DNA of 64,000 bases from Roridomyces roridus (lineage: Eukaryota; Basidiomycota; Agaricomycetes; Agaricales; Mycenaceae): positions 248,001 through 312,000 of the forward strand of contig JARKIF010000040.1 in the NCBI GenBank assembly GCA_029378245.1, given 5' to 3'. The notes under the pieces are model-generated. The model made no database searches. It saw only the letters and a list, made by a program, of their open reading frames with translations, and was not told where the DNA came from. Every line of letters begins with the position of its first letter. Position 1 is the stretch's first letter. This document shows, in pieces, positions 32,891-44,668 of the stretch. The translations under genes were made by a program, and so were the position numbers.

Positions 32891-33990
32891 GGTGACGGAG
32901 AAAGTGAGAGTGGCGGGTTAGGAAAAGATGGTGCGGGCGGTGGTGGTGGTTAGGTGGTGACCCTGAGCGGAAAAAGAGTGGCACTCGTTATCGTCGTCTT
33001 CGGCAGCTGCGGCAGAGTCGGCGTCGAGCAGACCGACCTCCAGCGTCGAGAGGTGTGCGTTGACGTGCGAAGGGAGAGGGCCCTTGCTTAGGTAACGAAA
33101 ATCTGATCATATCATGACGTTTCATTATCCTTTTTGCCCCGCGCCATACGCGTTGCCATGCTCTTGGCATGATATCTACGGCATGATATCTACTCAAATG
33201 CGGGTCAGCGTCAGACGATTGAAATGCGCTGAAACGAGCTGAAACGCTGGTAGAAATATTCGACCACCCAACAGACGCTCGGGGCACCTCGGGGCCCGGA
33301 CAACTCCACTTCCTGGCAGATCGAAGCCTCGCTCTGAATCTAGGCTTTTAGTATCTACCCATCATCATTCTGCCCACCCAATCCCTGTTCTGCGAGAGAA
33401 ATTGACGGATCACTCCAGATGGTATGTAGCCTACCTCCGTCGCCGATCAGCACGAAAATTGACGGTTGCTCTCCGGTACTCCGCCATTGGACCTGGTCGC
33501 TCAGAAATTTTTTCGTACCTATGTCAGGGGCCTCCGTTTCTTTCGCAGCACGAACCGACGTCCAGACTCCACAACCGGGTGCTAAAAATTTAATACTTAC
33601 GCCTCTTCTCGCGTAAACTCTGACAGAAGACTCGGAATCGTTATAATCCCATCGTACCGTGATGAGTGCCACAGGCTCCCAACGTCGCCTAGCTAGCAAG
33701 AGAAACGCCTTGGCCCCACTCAAGTATGGGCGAACCGTCGGAATTGCAACGCAACCATAAAGCCGCTGCCACCACCCTGACAAGGGGAATTGTACTTATT
33801 GCGTCGAAGAATTTACTTATTGCCATTCAGCTCCCACTTGGACTTGGCGAGCCGTAAGCACTCGGACTACGAGATTTACCATACTTATTCCCTGGCCAAC
33901 GCACATTAACGATTCAGGGCCTGGCAGCAGCGTGTGGCGCGCATCTTCCGTCAGTAAAGTTCTCGAGCAGTTTGCAACAGAAGAACACCC
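32891..33990. promoter_or_regulatory. upstream region of the G-alpha gene; no other gene supported
   Basis: The first 60 bases above the ATG are pyrimidine-rich on the coding strand, as a fungal leader. A 142-codon minus frame at 33355-33783 starts with TTG and has no family resemblance; I do not count it as a gene. Confidence 0.4.
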
Positions 33991-33991
33991 T

Positions 33992-36860
33992 GTTCGACTC
34001 GGGGGCTGACCATGAGGTCAGCGTGGGCGCAAAAATGTATTTTTTTCCCCCCGAATATCAACAGGCGCTCATTGCATCACAACACCTGTGAATTTTAAAC
34101 TCGGTCCAAATGCAGCCGAGTTCTCATCTTGGAGGGACGAAGCACTTCTCAGTCGTACACGCGCAACTTGGACTCTACCCGTTCGATTCGGGGTCGCCCA
34201 GTTTGGCAACCATGACGTTTTATTTTCGCCGCGACATTTGCGCGACATCATCGTGCAACTTGGCCAAGTACTAATCAGGTGAGTAAGTACTGCACTTGAA
34301 TTCACACTGACTTTTTTCGCGACGACACTTGGACCCTTTGGCATGAAGAGAAATGTTGAAGCTCAGGTGCGTGCAGCACACGCATCTTCTTCCAGTCCTT
34401 CAATCAGCTGCAGATCTAGAGGAGCACACCGTTCGACTTGGGGGCTGATATAAATTGTGATTCTCATTTTTCTTGCACCACGTCAGGCCACGGATCTCGG
34501 ACTGGAAGTTTGAAAAGAGGCACAGTTCCGAATCCCACCAGAAATCTTATGGGCTTCAATGTACACACACGATCGCCAGTGGGTGCAAGACCATCTCTTT
34601 TGCAACAGAATCGTCGTGCAACTTATAACTCAGGATCGGCCGATAGCCAGGTGAGGCAATCGTATCTGAATCTGCACTACTCGACTAGGTATTACATCAG
34701 GCTCAAGACCGAGTAGTTGAAAGAGGGGAAATATTCGAGGTCAAGAGCGACCCATTCTTCCAGTGGTTCAATTCATCCTGTTCGACTCGGGAACCAGTGC
34801 TGAAAAACGAGGGGAGTACGTACAGTCTTTTTTTCTGGCGGAGAGTTCACCTCTGGTCTGTCAATTGAATCAATTCCAGCATCACAATGTAAGGCTCGGA
34901 GGAAAACATTGTCACATTGCCCTTTGTCCAGCCACGTACTAACGCAGTCTACCTGTTCGATTCGGGTTACACCATCCCAGAGGAACCACGTACATTTTTG
35001 CCTTTCAATATTTTTTGCTCGAGGTCTGGTCAGCGTCGCTGCCCCGCGCTCGCAAGGTGTGCTCAGTGAATTGAATTATACCGAAAAATTGATTGCCATT
35101 CGATGAGGCCCCAGGACGCGCCCAGCCACACTACAAACCTTAATTAGATATTCAAGGTCAGCGGCGCGTCCATCAGTGAACTGTTCACAAGCACCCCGTT
35201 CGACTCGGGGCATGACCGTTATGTTGAGAATTCGGACCTCCTTTTTCCCGTACACACTTCAACCTCTTATTGCAAAGGTGCGAGAGATGGGATTCTGAGT
35301 CATCGACAGGCTGTTCGAGCACCAACAGTGACCGTGGACTTCGAACGGTTCAAAAGCGGCGGAGTTCTCAATGCTCATCTTGCGAGTACAGAGTACCTGT
35401 CACCCGTACTCTCAGTTGCGCATGTGACCAACCCGTTCGATTCGGGGTCGCACAGATTACAGGAAGGTAGATTTCTTTTTTCGCCACCACCTCGTCATCA
35501 TCGTGCAACTGAGCGGCAAATGCATGAGGTGAGTGTGTATTGAATTAGAATTCATGAGTACTCCGCTTTTAGTGTGTTACAAGACACCACACTGGGAGCT
35601 GGGTATAAAGGGAAATCTCGAAACGTACCTCAGGATCAAGCACGCATATTCATCCAGTGGTTCAACTACTGCAAGGAGTGATACGAGCGGTGCATCTTCC
35701 TTCGGCAACCTTGCACTTCAATGCACTCTACCCGTTCGAATCGGGGTTGCCCCGTAGTTATGGGACACCGGTGACCAACAGTTTTGCTGAGCATCTGGTC
35801 AGCGTCAGCAGCGTGCGGCGCGCATCTTCCGTTCGAGACTTACACCAGAAGAAAACACGGTGCTAACCGTGGTGCGGAAAGACCGTGGAAACAACCTCCT
35901 TTTTTTGGATATATCAACCTCTCATTGCAAAGGTGCGAGAGCTCCGGTTTGATTCACCGTTGTTACATACACATCATGGTTTAGGCTATCAATGCTATCA
36001 TGATGGATTTTTGGACCGTTCAAATTTGGTTCAGATGAAGGGCAGTTCTCGTTCTTGCAGGCTTCACGGACGGACTAGATCTTCCCCGTCCATCCTCATT
36101 CGCCCAGCTTGTGCTTAACCCATTCGATTCGGGTCGCACGATGAAGGAATTTGGTCGTGCAACCTTTTTATTTTCTGACATCATCATGGATTTGCAGTAG
36201 CTCCATTTCTCGTAATCTTCTTGCAACCCATCCGTGGGCTCGGTCAAAGACCAGGTGAGGTAATCTGTGTACTTGAATCTAACCGCTTGACTCCACTTTG
36301 CATGACGGTCAACACCGGAGGAAGAGGAAGATACGAGCTCAACAGCGTGCTGCACGCACCTTCTTCCAGCGGTTGAGAAGAGCATCCCGTTCGACTCGGG
36401 AACGAGTATTCGCCCATGATTGTACATACTTTTTTCTGGCATAGAGATCACCTCTCATCTATCGATCGAGTCCATTCCAGGATGAATGCTAACACAGACG
36501 TCAAGGGTCGGACCCCAGATTTCGTCCAGCCACGTAATAATGCACTCTACCCGTTCGACCCGGGGTTGCACCATGTGCGAATGAGTCCATATTTTTGCTT
36601 ATTTACAATCTTTGGCTAAACGTCTGGTCAGCGTCACTCTTCCAATGCACGCGACGAAATGCATTATAATAAAAGATTCATTACCATTCACCGAAACCTG
36701 GGCACGCTCCAGCTTCCCAGCCGCGTGAAGCAACCACTGGCACACTACAAGCCTAATATCACCCGGGCCAAGACCAGAATATCAGCAGCCTGCGGCACGC
36801 AACTTCCTTCAGTGATTCTGCTCGTGTTGACAGAAGACGAACACCCCGTTTGACTCGGGG
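33992..36860. repeat. array of twelve near-palindromic GTTCGAYTCGGG motifs in degenerate tandem units
   Basis: Copies of CCCGTTCGA(C/T)TCGGG start at 33992, 34181, 34431, 34780, 34955, 35198, 35435, 35734, 36122, 36389, 36553 and 36848. Two flavours alternate in most of the array. One is followed by GGGCTGAC or similar; the other is preceded by CTCTACC and followed by GTCGCAC or GTTGCAC. Between them the spacers also repeat, for example TCATTGCAAAGGTGCGAGAG (two near-copies) and GTCCAGCCACGTA (34927 and 36526). The stretch 34740-35250 reappears about 1.6 kb later at 36345-36860. No ORF is conserved between units, so the array looks non-coding. Confidence 0.75.
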
Positions 36861-37374
36861 GCTGACGTTGGGTCCACGGAGAGTCGGTTTTTCCCGAGCA
36901 TATTGAAAAGCGAAGTTGCAGGAGATTCAACTTTTCTTGCATCTTTGTTGCATGTCACCGTCGCCAGACCATCAAGTAGAGGCATCTCGGAAGGTTACAA
37001 GTCAGGGATATCTACGCTATACCTGTCTGGTCTCAAACAAACGGAAAGACATGTACCTCTTCTTCAGTATATCCTGTGTCATCCCCCTCCGCAGTCGGGA
37101 CGAACACCAAACCCATCGAATTATCCAACGCGATCGTGGAATCATACTTGATCGGCAACGCCCCCACACCCAACTTATTATTTGAACCGCGAAGTCGCTG
37201 CTGGCGGAACGTGAACCGCGGAGTCGCTCGTTCAATGGCAGATCCGATTGTATGTGATCAAGAACAGGCAGCTGGTTGCGCGGTAAGGTGAGAAGGTTAG
37301 GCTTGGTCTCTACCGCTCCCATCGAATGCAGAAATGAGTATTGAAGAGATAAAGGCCATCGTTGAATATGTGGT
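36861..37374. other. spacer after the palindrome array
   Basis: Only shadow frames. Nothing recognised. Confidence 0.35.
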
Positions 37375-38292
37375 TCAATGGCAGAATTGAACAAGTAGAA
37401 AGTAAGCACATTGTTCAATTGCCGGGAGGTCATCAAAGTCCGTGAGATAGATGTTGAACCTCCGCAGCTTCGGGCAGTCGAGCGCCTCGATGAACTGGGT
37501 GCAGTTGTGAGCACTGTGCGCGAGACGGAGATCCCGGAGGACCGGGAGGGAAATTGTTTGCAGTTTTTCGGAGGGAGGCACTGGGAAGGAACGGAGTGTG
37601 AGTTCGGAGAGTTGTTGCAGTTGGTTGAGCCTTTGGTTGAGCCTGAGGGATAAGCTATCCCAGGTAATGGTAATTGATCCCTTGAAATATATTCCAAGGG
37701 ACACCACCTGTTCCGGGATTGCAGGAATATACGAATCGTCGGGGTGAGTCCAAACAGATATGGACCGCAGCGCGGGAAACGGAAGAACAGTCAGCGGAGG
37801 GAGCCCACCGGCCGGAGCGAGGAAATTTTCCACAGTCAAGTCTGTCACATGCGGGAATGGGCCAGAGAGGAGCTGGTTCAGCACATCCTGGCAAGCGAAT
37901 CTGCAGATTATATTGATCCGCCCAATTCTTTCCTTCTGCGCCAACACGTCACGCACCCAAGTCTCGACGAGAGACGTGTGAATATCCACGTGCACGACCA
38001 AGAAGGAGGATTTCGATCGCTCGAGACAAGTGTCAACCCAGACACGAGATTTGAAGACGACGTGGCTCCAGAGCTGCGGGAGTCGTGACGCATCGCGCTG
38101 TGCTCCACGCGTGGTGCTGGGTTGCCGAGAGCAACATGTACATTTCGAGTCGTGTCGGGGGCTGTCGGGGGCTGTCGGGCATTGGTCGGGCAGGCGGGTC
38201 AAAATGCCGCCAAATAAGTTGGTACAAAATGCGGTATTTGTTGGAAAGAGGGGTTTCACGCGGGACTGGTTTTCGGCTCGTTTTTCACTCAT
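37375..38292 (-). pseudogene. leucine-rich F-box-like gene fragment
   Basis: An open minus frame in which the part from about 38090 to 37400 is clearly of the agaricomycete leucine-rich F-box type: LPQLWSHVVFKSRVWVDTC, LERSKSSFLVVHVDI, CPKLRRFNIYL. The N-terminal 75 residues (before RDASRLPQLW) have no family character, and no F-box precedes it. The C-terminus ends abruptly after DFDDLPAIEQ. It therefore looks like an internal fragment of a longer gene, with both ends replaced. Expression is uncertain. Confidence 0.5.
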
Positions 38293-39179
38293 TTTTGTTC
38301 AAAAAGAACTTCCAAAATCCACTGAAAATGAAGCCAAAATCGATCGAAAATGGACGCGTGAAACGCCCTATTCATTGTTACGATTCCTAACTTGCTTAGG
38401 AATCGTTCTTTTTAACCTGGGCCTTTGGGCATCAAACGATCCCCGATATCCATTTGGAAGTCGGGGCATGTTCCGATGTCCGTCCCGCATGTTTATCTGG
38501 TTGCCGCCGGGGCACACGGTGGATCAGCCGTGTCGCAAGTTGATACATAACGAGTGCTGCCCTCTGACTCAGCCGTCATGCGGCGCTGCTCAACTCACCT
38601 CAAACTCACCTTTCACTTGCTAGTAGCTACTCTTTGTCTCGGAGACAACTCGGAAAGAGATTAGACCACAAGCCCCGCGTGCCGAGGATGTTGCGGGTGT
38701 TTTAGATCAAGATCTCACGATGATCGCTCTCGCCGCAGACTACCGGCGATCATCCGCTTCGGAGCCGTCAAGGTGCCCGATGATCCCACCGGGTGTGCAC
38801 ATGCAGAACAACTGTTTTGATCCCGCGAAGACCTTACTTACATTCACCCCCAAAACTTCCTGGGCTCCTCTTTTCCCGCTTTCTCGGCATCGGCGAGCCA
38901 GGGTCCTGGCCCAGGGAAAATGATTGGAAAATGATGGTTTTCAGTTCAACGCCCAAGTCCAACACTGTCCGCATCAAGTCCGTCAAATAATTAACTGGAT
39001 GCAAACTTATGAAGGAGCAAAAACAGAATCGTACCTGCCATGCGGAGCAATGGCCTCAAGCCCAGGTCAATGGTGCTGAGTAATCGGTATCATCACGTCA
39101 TGCATCGCCATCCGCGGCTCTTCTCTCCCACCACAAGTCGCTCGCATACTTATGCCGCCCATGGTGCGTCCAATTTGCG
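38293..39179. other. intergenic region with one hairpin
   Basis: No gene seen. A perfect 10 bp stem with 7 nt loop, ACGATTCCTA at 38380-38389 and its complement at 38397-38406, stands out. 39100-39179 is the leader of the next F-box gene. Confidence 0.4.
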
Positions 39180-40560
39180 ATGTATCCTCCACAGACTGAA
39201 CGCCGAGGCTCCTCTCAGCCATCCATCAACTCTGTGCTCTCTCAGGACCTTATCTTGGACATCCTCGACCACCTCGCCGTCCCACTCGCCTTTCACGAAC
39301 GCAAATGCGACCTGCCCGTCCTCTCCGCCTGCAGCCAGGTTTGCCGTGTGTGGTCCTCCCAATCCCAGCGCCTCCTCTTCCGACGCGTCATCATCCCTCA
39401 CAACATCCACCGCTTGCCTTATCTAAGGGGCACGAGTCGAAACGCCCTCCCGAGCTTTCTGGATGCCATCGACCCCACGACGGAGCGTGGACGGCATCTC
39501 GGCTCCTGCGTCCTGAGCTTCACCCTCCGACACACAGGCCGTGATGCCGACGTCGTGGTCACATATCCCGTCTGGCTTGCGACTGCCTTGCTGCGCACGC
39601 CCAACCTGCGGCACCTCAACGTCACGACTCTGCTATGTGATTTTACCCAGGAGGCACTCGAGGATATCCGGAAACGCGGACCCAAGATCACTTCCTTGTG
39701 CATCTTGCAGGATTTCTCGCCTGCGGTGGTGCAGCATAGACGAATCATGCATCAGCTCGTCGCTGCGTTTCCGACTATCCGGCTTCTTGAAGTCACGGCC
39801 AATTTAAGCCCCACCTTGACACCCTTTGACCCGCCCGTCAGCCTTGCGCTGGTGTCGGTCAAGTTTAACGCGATGCTGGCCACGGACTTTGGGCCGTGCC
39901 TTGCGTCGTTGATGCAGAAACCAACCGAGGAGGGTGAAGTCGACTCTCCTCCCAAACACTCGGAAGGACTCCAACTAATCTCCCACACTTCCACACGCGA
40001 CTCGCGCCCCACACTCTCCGCAATCCTCAACCAACACGCTTCTTCCCTGCGATCCCTCTCGCTCAAGACAGTCGCGCTGGATTCGCCCGAGTCGCAGGCA
40101 GCGCTACGCAACTGTACGCGCCTCGAGCGGCTCGAACTTGGCACTCTCCCTTCCTCTTCCTCAACCTCCATAGCGGCATCCCTCTTCGCCCTCCCACCAA
40201 CTCTCACGACTCTCCTCATTGGCGGTCCACGTGCCGCGCCTCCCGACCCACTTGCCGTCGAGGCACTCACGCGGCACATCCAGATGGACTCGGCGCTTCC
40301 AAAGTTACGGACGTTGAGCTGGCATGTCAGCGGGTCGTCTCCGACGCAAGAGTTGATTGAGGTTTGTCGGGGGAGGGGGGTGGAACTGAATGTTAGGACA
40401 GGGCCGGGCGTTAATGTTGATGTGGGGTTGCTTGACGGTGGGCGGGATGGAGGTGATTTGGTGAGTCTCGTTTCACTTTTGTGGGGAGTAGCTGACATTG
40501 TTTCAGATTGAGGAGAATGCCGTCGAGGTGGAGTTGAGGAGGAAGTATCTGCGGATTTAG
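39180..40560 (+). CDS. F-box/LRR-like protein, two exons
   Basis: Exons 39180-40460 and 40507-40560 (46 nt intron) give 444 residues. After a short Ser/Arg-rich start comes an F-box-like region: SQDLILDILDHLAVPL, then VLSACSQVCRVWSSQSQRLLFRRVII. A leucine-rich C-terminal part includes LRTPNLRHLNVTTL, CTRLERLELGTL and LPKLRTLSWHV. The terminal exon encodes a charged tail IEENAVEVELRRKYLRI. It is probably an SCF adaptor; the target is unknown. Start and splice sites are clean and there is no defect. Confidence 0.82.
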
Positions 40561-40880
40561 TTTTGCTTTGCTGGGCAATATAGATTTTCGTCCTTTCGCT
40601 CGGGCTTTCGGGAACGTCTCGGTGAACTAATTCAATCTTGGTTTTGCCGTCTTTAGGGCTCGTGCGTCCCGTGCCTCAACTTTCTACCGAGCTCCGTGTT
40701 CCGTGTCCATTCTTGTTGGCCTGGAACCGTAGAGCATAGACTTTACGACTATCAATCCTTCAAGACAGCCTGAGTTGTGTGGTTACCGGCACATTTTGGG
40801 CGAATTGCTTTGAACCAGGGTTTACATGAATCTATTAGAATTTCATTGAATTTCGAACATGCACTATGCATATTGAGCGA
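40561..40880. other. convergent intergenic spacer
   Basis: 3' ends of the F-box gene and of the small membrane protein gene face each other; nothing further seen. Confidence 0.4.
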
Positions 40881-41207
40881 TCAACGGCGCACGAGCTCCT
40901 TGGGTCCAGAACCATGACCAGGCTCATCTGAAGGCGGAGGGTCGGCGAGGAGCTTGTCTGTGCATGTCTCTCGTATCAGACCTCCCTCAAAAGAACACAG
41001 AATTCCAAGAAACTCACCAAGCAACTCGGCATCATTCTTCCATCCGACGAATACACCGTATAGGTAGCAGGCGAGCGTGTAAATGAGGACGATCGCAGCG
41101 ATTTCGACGAGGCAGATGATCTGGGATTGCCAAGTTTGGGTGGGGACGATGAGGGGGTGGGTGGGCGTGATCTGCTGGTGCGCATAGTGGTGGTTGATGG
41201 GTGCCAT
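40881..41207 (-). CDS. small single-span membrane protein
   Basis: Exons 41207-41018 and 40957-40881 with a 60 nt intron give 88 residues. The intron could also be read through in frame, adding 20 residues. One long hydrophobic segment IICLVEIAAIVLIYTLACYL (residues about 30-50) is followed by a short polar tail rich in Pro and acidic residues. The N-terminus is His/Pro/Thr-rich. No family is recognised. It lies just downstream of the DUF6533-like gene on the same strand. Confidence 0.5.
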   Translation of the reverse strand: MAPINHHYAHQQITPTHPLIVPTQTWQSQIICLVEIAAIVLIYTLACYLYGVFVGWKNDAELLGEFLGILCSFEGGLIRETCTDKLLADPPPSDEPGHGSGPKELVRR

Positions 41208-41404
41208 GATATTCTTGAGCGAGCGAGGGGGGATAGGGTGTGCGATGTGGTGGTGGTGGTAAGAGCGAGAGTTGCTCGATGGTGGCTGACAGCGTGAGGG
41301 TCGAGGAAATGAGATCGGTCAGCCACCGAATCAATTACCCCGCAGACTTTGCAAAGTACAATCGCAGAGACTCGGAGGCACATCAGCTGTGCGCTCCAGG
41401 ATCG

Positions 41405-41600
41405 CTTGGCTTGTTCGAATCGGGCATTGGGTCATTGGTGTTGCCGGTAAGCGCTTTTTCTAAAGCAAGAGAGAGAAAATTGTCGTTCCCGAATCTGACG
41501 AATGGTCCCGGCGCTCCATTGCTACGCCCACTGAGCACTTCCCACTGGCTTCTTCTGGGGTCTTGAGCTCGTTCGAATCGGGCGTTGGGATTTTGGACGT
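41405..41600. repeat. two further GTTCGAATCGGG motifs outside the main array
   Basis: TTGTTCGAATCGGGCATTGGG at 41411-41431 and CTCGTTCGAATCGGGCGTTGGG at 41569-41590, in the spacer between the small membrane protein gene and the DUF6533-like gene, 160 bp apart. Confidence 0.55.
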
Positions 41601-41678
41601 GCGTGACCATTTTGGGGGTCTCTGGAATCGACATGCATAGTGTGCTACATTTACACTGGCTGCGACCCACTACATGCA

Positions 41679-43403
41679 TCATCGCCTAACCAACAGTCGA
41701 GTCCCATCTGCATATGCATTCACTCTCTCCGCGTCCTCCTCCCCGGCCTCCCCTGGAATCCCAAACTCCAGCAATCGCCCATCGGCCTCACGGATGTGCA
41801 AAAGAATACGACAGGAGAATATGGCGTGTGTCATGCGTAGGTTTCTGTATCGTCGTGAGATGCAGATAGATTCCAGAGCGAGAGCTGGATCCGGAATATG
41901 TGGAACGCACCCGTTGAGCAAATCCTGTAACCCTGGCTGCGTGGGACGTGTTCCATATGAGCAAATGACGCACGGAGAGTCAGGATGATTGCTCACAGGA
42001 CCAGCGAGGAGAACAACTACATTCAACACCGAGCCCAAAGTGAGGATTACGAAATACATAATGCCGTCGCGGTAGAGCGTGATGATGAGCGGATTGCGCG
42101 AGTGCCGGTAGGCGTGAAGGCCGATCCAGAGGGTGTATATCATCAAAACTGTGGAGAGTCGACTCGAGGGAAATAGGTTAGTTGAATACGAATACGAGTA
42201 CGTACCGAGTTCGTAGAGCATGATGATGATGAATGGGATGCCGACGAGGATGAAGGGGCCACCGACGAGTGCGCACCCGGGAACATTGAGTGGTGGCTTG
42301 CCGTCTGGAACACCGAATAATGCATATGAGCGAGTCGCAGATCGATATTGGACAATTGAACTCACATATGGATGCTTTGACGAAGATGCTAAGCGTCAGA
42401 ATTGAGACGGAGACCCCGATCTAAGATGATGATTTCTGCATTTTTACACAATTGAGAGAGCTTGGTGTGCGTACAGCGTAAAGCAGAATGAAGACTCTTG
42501 ATAGACGCGGAGATTGCCCGCTGAGAGCCAGTGTGCGGAGAAGGAGGATTGCTGCAACGGTGAGAGCCGCGAGAGACACCGACACCCAACCTCACCTTCT
42601 GCGACAGCAATCCCAACGACACGGAACACTAGCTTGTGATTGGCATAATCATTCAGAGACAGACGGTGCACACCCACTGATCACCGCCGAATTGATGATT
42701 TTGCAACTCTGGGTGAACGCAGAAGTCGCCGGCTACAAATACATAGCTGTACTCACGGACAGGGAGATATGCGGCACGAATATATCTAAGTATGATGACA
42801 GCATGAGTAAGGGCGATTGAGGCGACGCAATTGGACTCACAGAAAATCGCGAGTGGAATCTCGAGGAAAGGCAGGTAACGAGACAATAGGAAGAGAATCT
42901 TGGTTAGCGATCGTCTGGATGGCCAGATGAAGGACTTCTGGGTTCAACGGCATATCGTATCGGAAGTCGAAAGAAGGAGACAAGTTGTACCTCGAGGTCG
43001 AATGTCAAGGCGTAGTCGAGGAGCTACAAAACAGTCAGCTGGACGAAGAGGCTGACATGGTTATGACCACACACCATGAACGCGAAGCTTGCGACTGAAA
43101 CGGAGTTGAAGACGAGTAAAGATGGACATAAGGACACAAACCATCAGCATACTAAACTGGATTGTCGGGAGCGTCCAAAGGCAGAGATTCTTCTTCGCAC
43201 CTTTCCTGCCTGCAGACGCGATGCTGCCAGGATTGCTGCTGGACTGGCCATCGAGTAGTCTGTGGGCGAAAGAGACTGCGTAATCGGTGGTCACACACTG
43301 TGGGTATATCATCAAACCGAGCCATGAGCACAGAGTCCACCGGCACCACCAGCACGCGGGGTATAATAATGCTATCTAGAGCAAAAATGGATGCAGCGCT
43401 CAC
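41679..43403 (-). CDS. DUF6533-type multi-pass membrane protein, exon limits approximate
   Basis: Several exons on the minus strand. Blocks in order are [14 protein letters not shown] (near 43300), [11 protein letters not shown] (43024-42992, the DUF6533 hallmark), [14 protein letters not shown] (near 42880), hydrophobic [29 protein letters not shown] (near 42510), [33 protein letters not shown] (near 42130), [15 protein letters not shown] (near 42030) and a C-terminal [21 protein letters not shown]. The six to seven hydrophobic segments agree with this seven-helix family, common in mushrooms and of unknown function. Introns of about 50 nt can be placed between most blocks. Two joins are ambiguous and one may hide a frameshift, so integrity is not certain. 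Confidence 0.6.
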
Positions 43404-44339
43404 TATAATGAAAATTCCGGCATCCGGTGAGAAGTCGCGCGGGCGGCTCGCTGAGTTTAGACTCGAGGGGGCATGAGAAGAGTTGTGATGAGAATAGACA
43501 CGGTTTTAATGCTGCTTCTCGAGGAAGGTGCGGCGCTCACCCGGCATCGTACCTGTCCCGACGGTCCATTTGACACACACAAAGTCAAAAGATGAGGGAA
43601 CGTGTGTCGTGGCTCCTCGAGGATGTGGGAACAAGGTAAAGATGGGGTTCGTCGTCTCCCAAAGTCCCAGACGAGCCCGAGGACATGCAGTTAAGCCGCT
43701 TGAATCTTGGAAGAGAGAGCCAATGAGTGGACACGAGTACAATGTGCTATATCACCCAGTCGAAAGCCGATGCGCAGCGATAACCATAAACAGCATTCCT
43801 TGGGAGATAGCGGCAGAACTCGGCAGAGAGAGAGCGTGGGACTGTGACGACCTCACGACAAGGTCGGTACCTTCAAGTTTCGTGAGACCGCGGATGCATT
43901 TGGGCGGCCGACTCGACGTTCAGGTTACCCAGGACCCGCAAGGAACCACGCGCTGAGACACCCGAGGACTGAGTACTGAGGTCGTGGTGGTGGGAAACAA
44001 GGACACAAATCAGATCATGATGCAGGTCAGCCGAGATGCCACTCTTTGTCCCGCCACCACTGGCAGTTGAACACGTGATATGTGACTCTGCCTCTAGCCC
44101 TCTCAGCCCGCCAGCAGCCCGCCGCCTCTGTGCCTGAGGTCGGACGCTTTCACTTCTGCAGCGTGCTCTCAAAGTGACCCGAGGTCCCGAGCGATATTGG
44201 AGCGACAAATCTCGAGCAGCCTCGGGGACCTTCAAAGTGCCGTGCACAAGCCGTACACCTACAAGGAGATTGAGAAGGTTCGGGGCTAATCAGAATCTCG
44301 TGTTTCAATCCTCCTCTCTGAATTTCCGGCAGGAAGTCA
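43404..44339. other. intergenic region
   Basis: No gene or repeat could be supported; only shadow frames. Confidence 0.35.
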
Positions 44340-44590
44340 CTCTAGTAAACCACAATTCGAGAAGAGCCCATTCTCCACCATCTAGGTAGCACGCGCACGT
44401 CAACCCACTTCCCCCAGTGCACAGTTTTGTAAATGGTATACAGTGTGTCCGACAACACTGAGCGAGGCCAGTTGAACATAGATAAAGAGTGTCCCGTGGA
44501 GGGAGGATTGGGTTATTTCGGCCTCGTCGAACTTGTTGGTCTGGCACTAATAAGGGCATGGTTGTCAGCACCTAGGGCTAAGTCGGGTTC
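44340..44590. repeat. dispersed repeat, copy 1
   Basis: Blocks GAAGAGCCCATTCTCCAC, CAGTTTTGTAAATGGTATAC, TGTCCGACAACACTGAGC, TCCCGTGGAGGGA.GATTGGG and GTTGGTCTG reappear in the same order at 54305-54590. It could be a fragment of an LTR: on the minus strand it would carry a TATATA-type promoter in copy 2. Confidence 0.7.
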
Positions 44591-44668
44591 TAGTCGGCAA
44601 CGAACGAGGCGACCGAGCGAAGAGCAGCAGACGAGACTCAAGAGGTAGAGCAAGCCGTAGGGAGAATA

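Noticed and set aside
33355..33783. 142-codon minus frame as a gene
   Set aside because: It begins with TTG, has no ATG context, no splice support and no family resemblance.
34000..36860. Palindrome array as a coding repeat (frames reading PFDSG)
   Set aside because: The frame is not kept between units and stops occur in every unit; only the DNA motif is conserved.
34000..36860. Array as CRISPR
   Set aside because: Spacing of 160-450 bp, degenerate repeats and the eukaryotic context rule it out.
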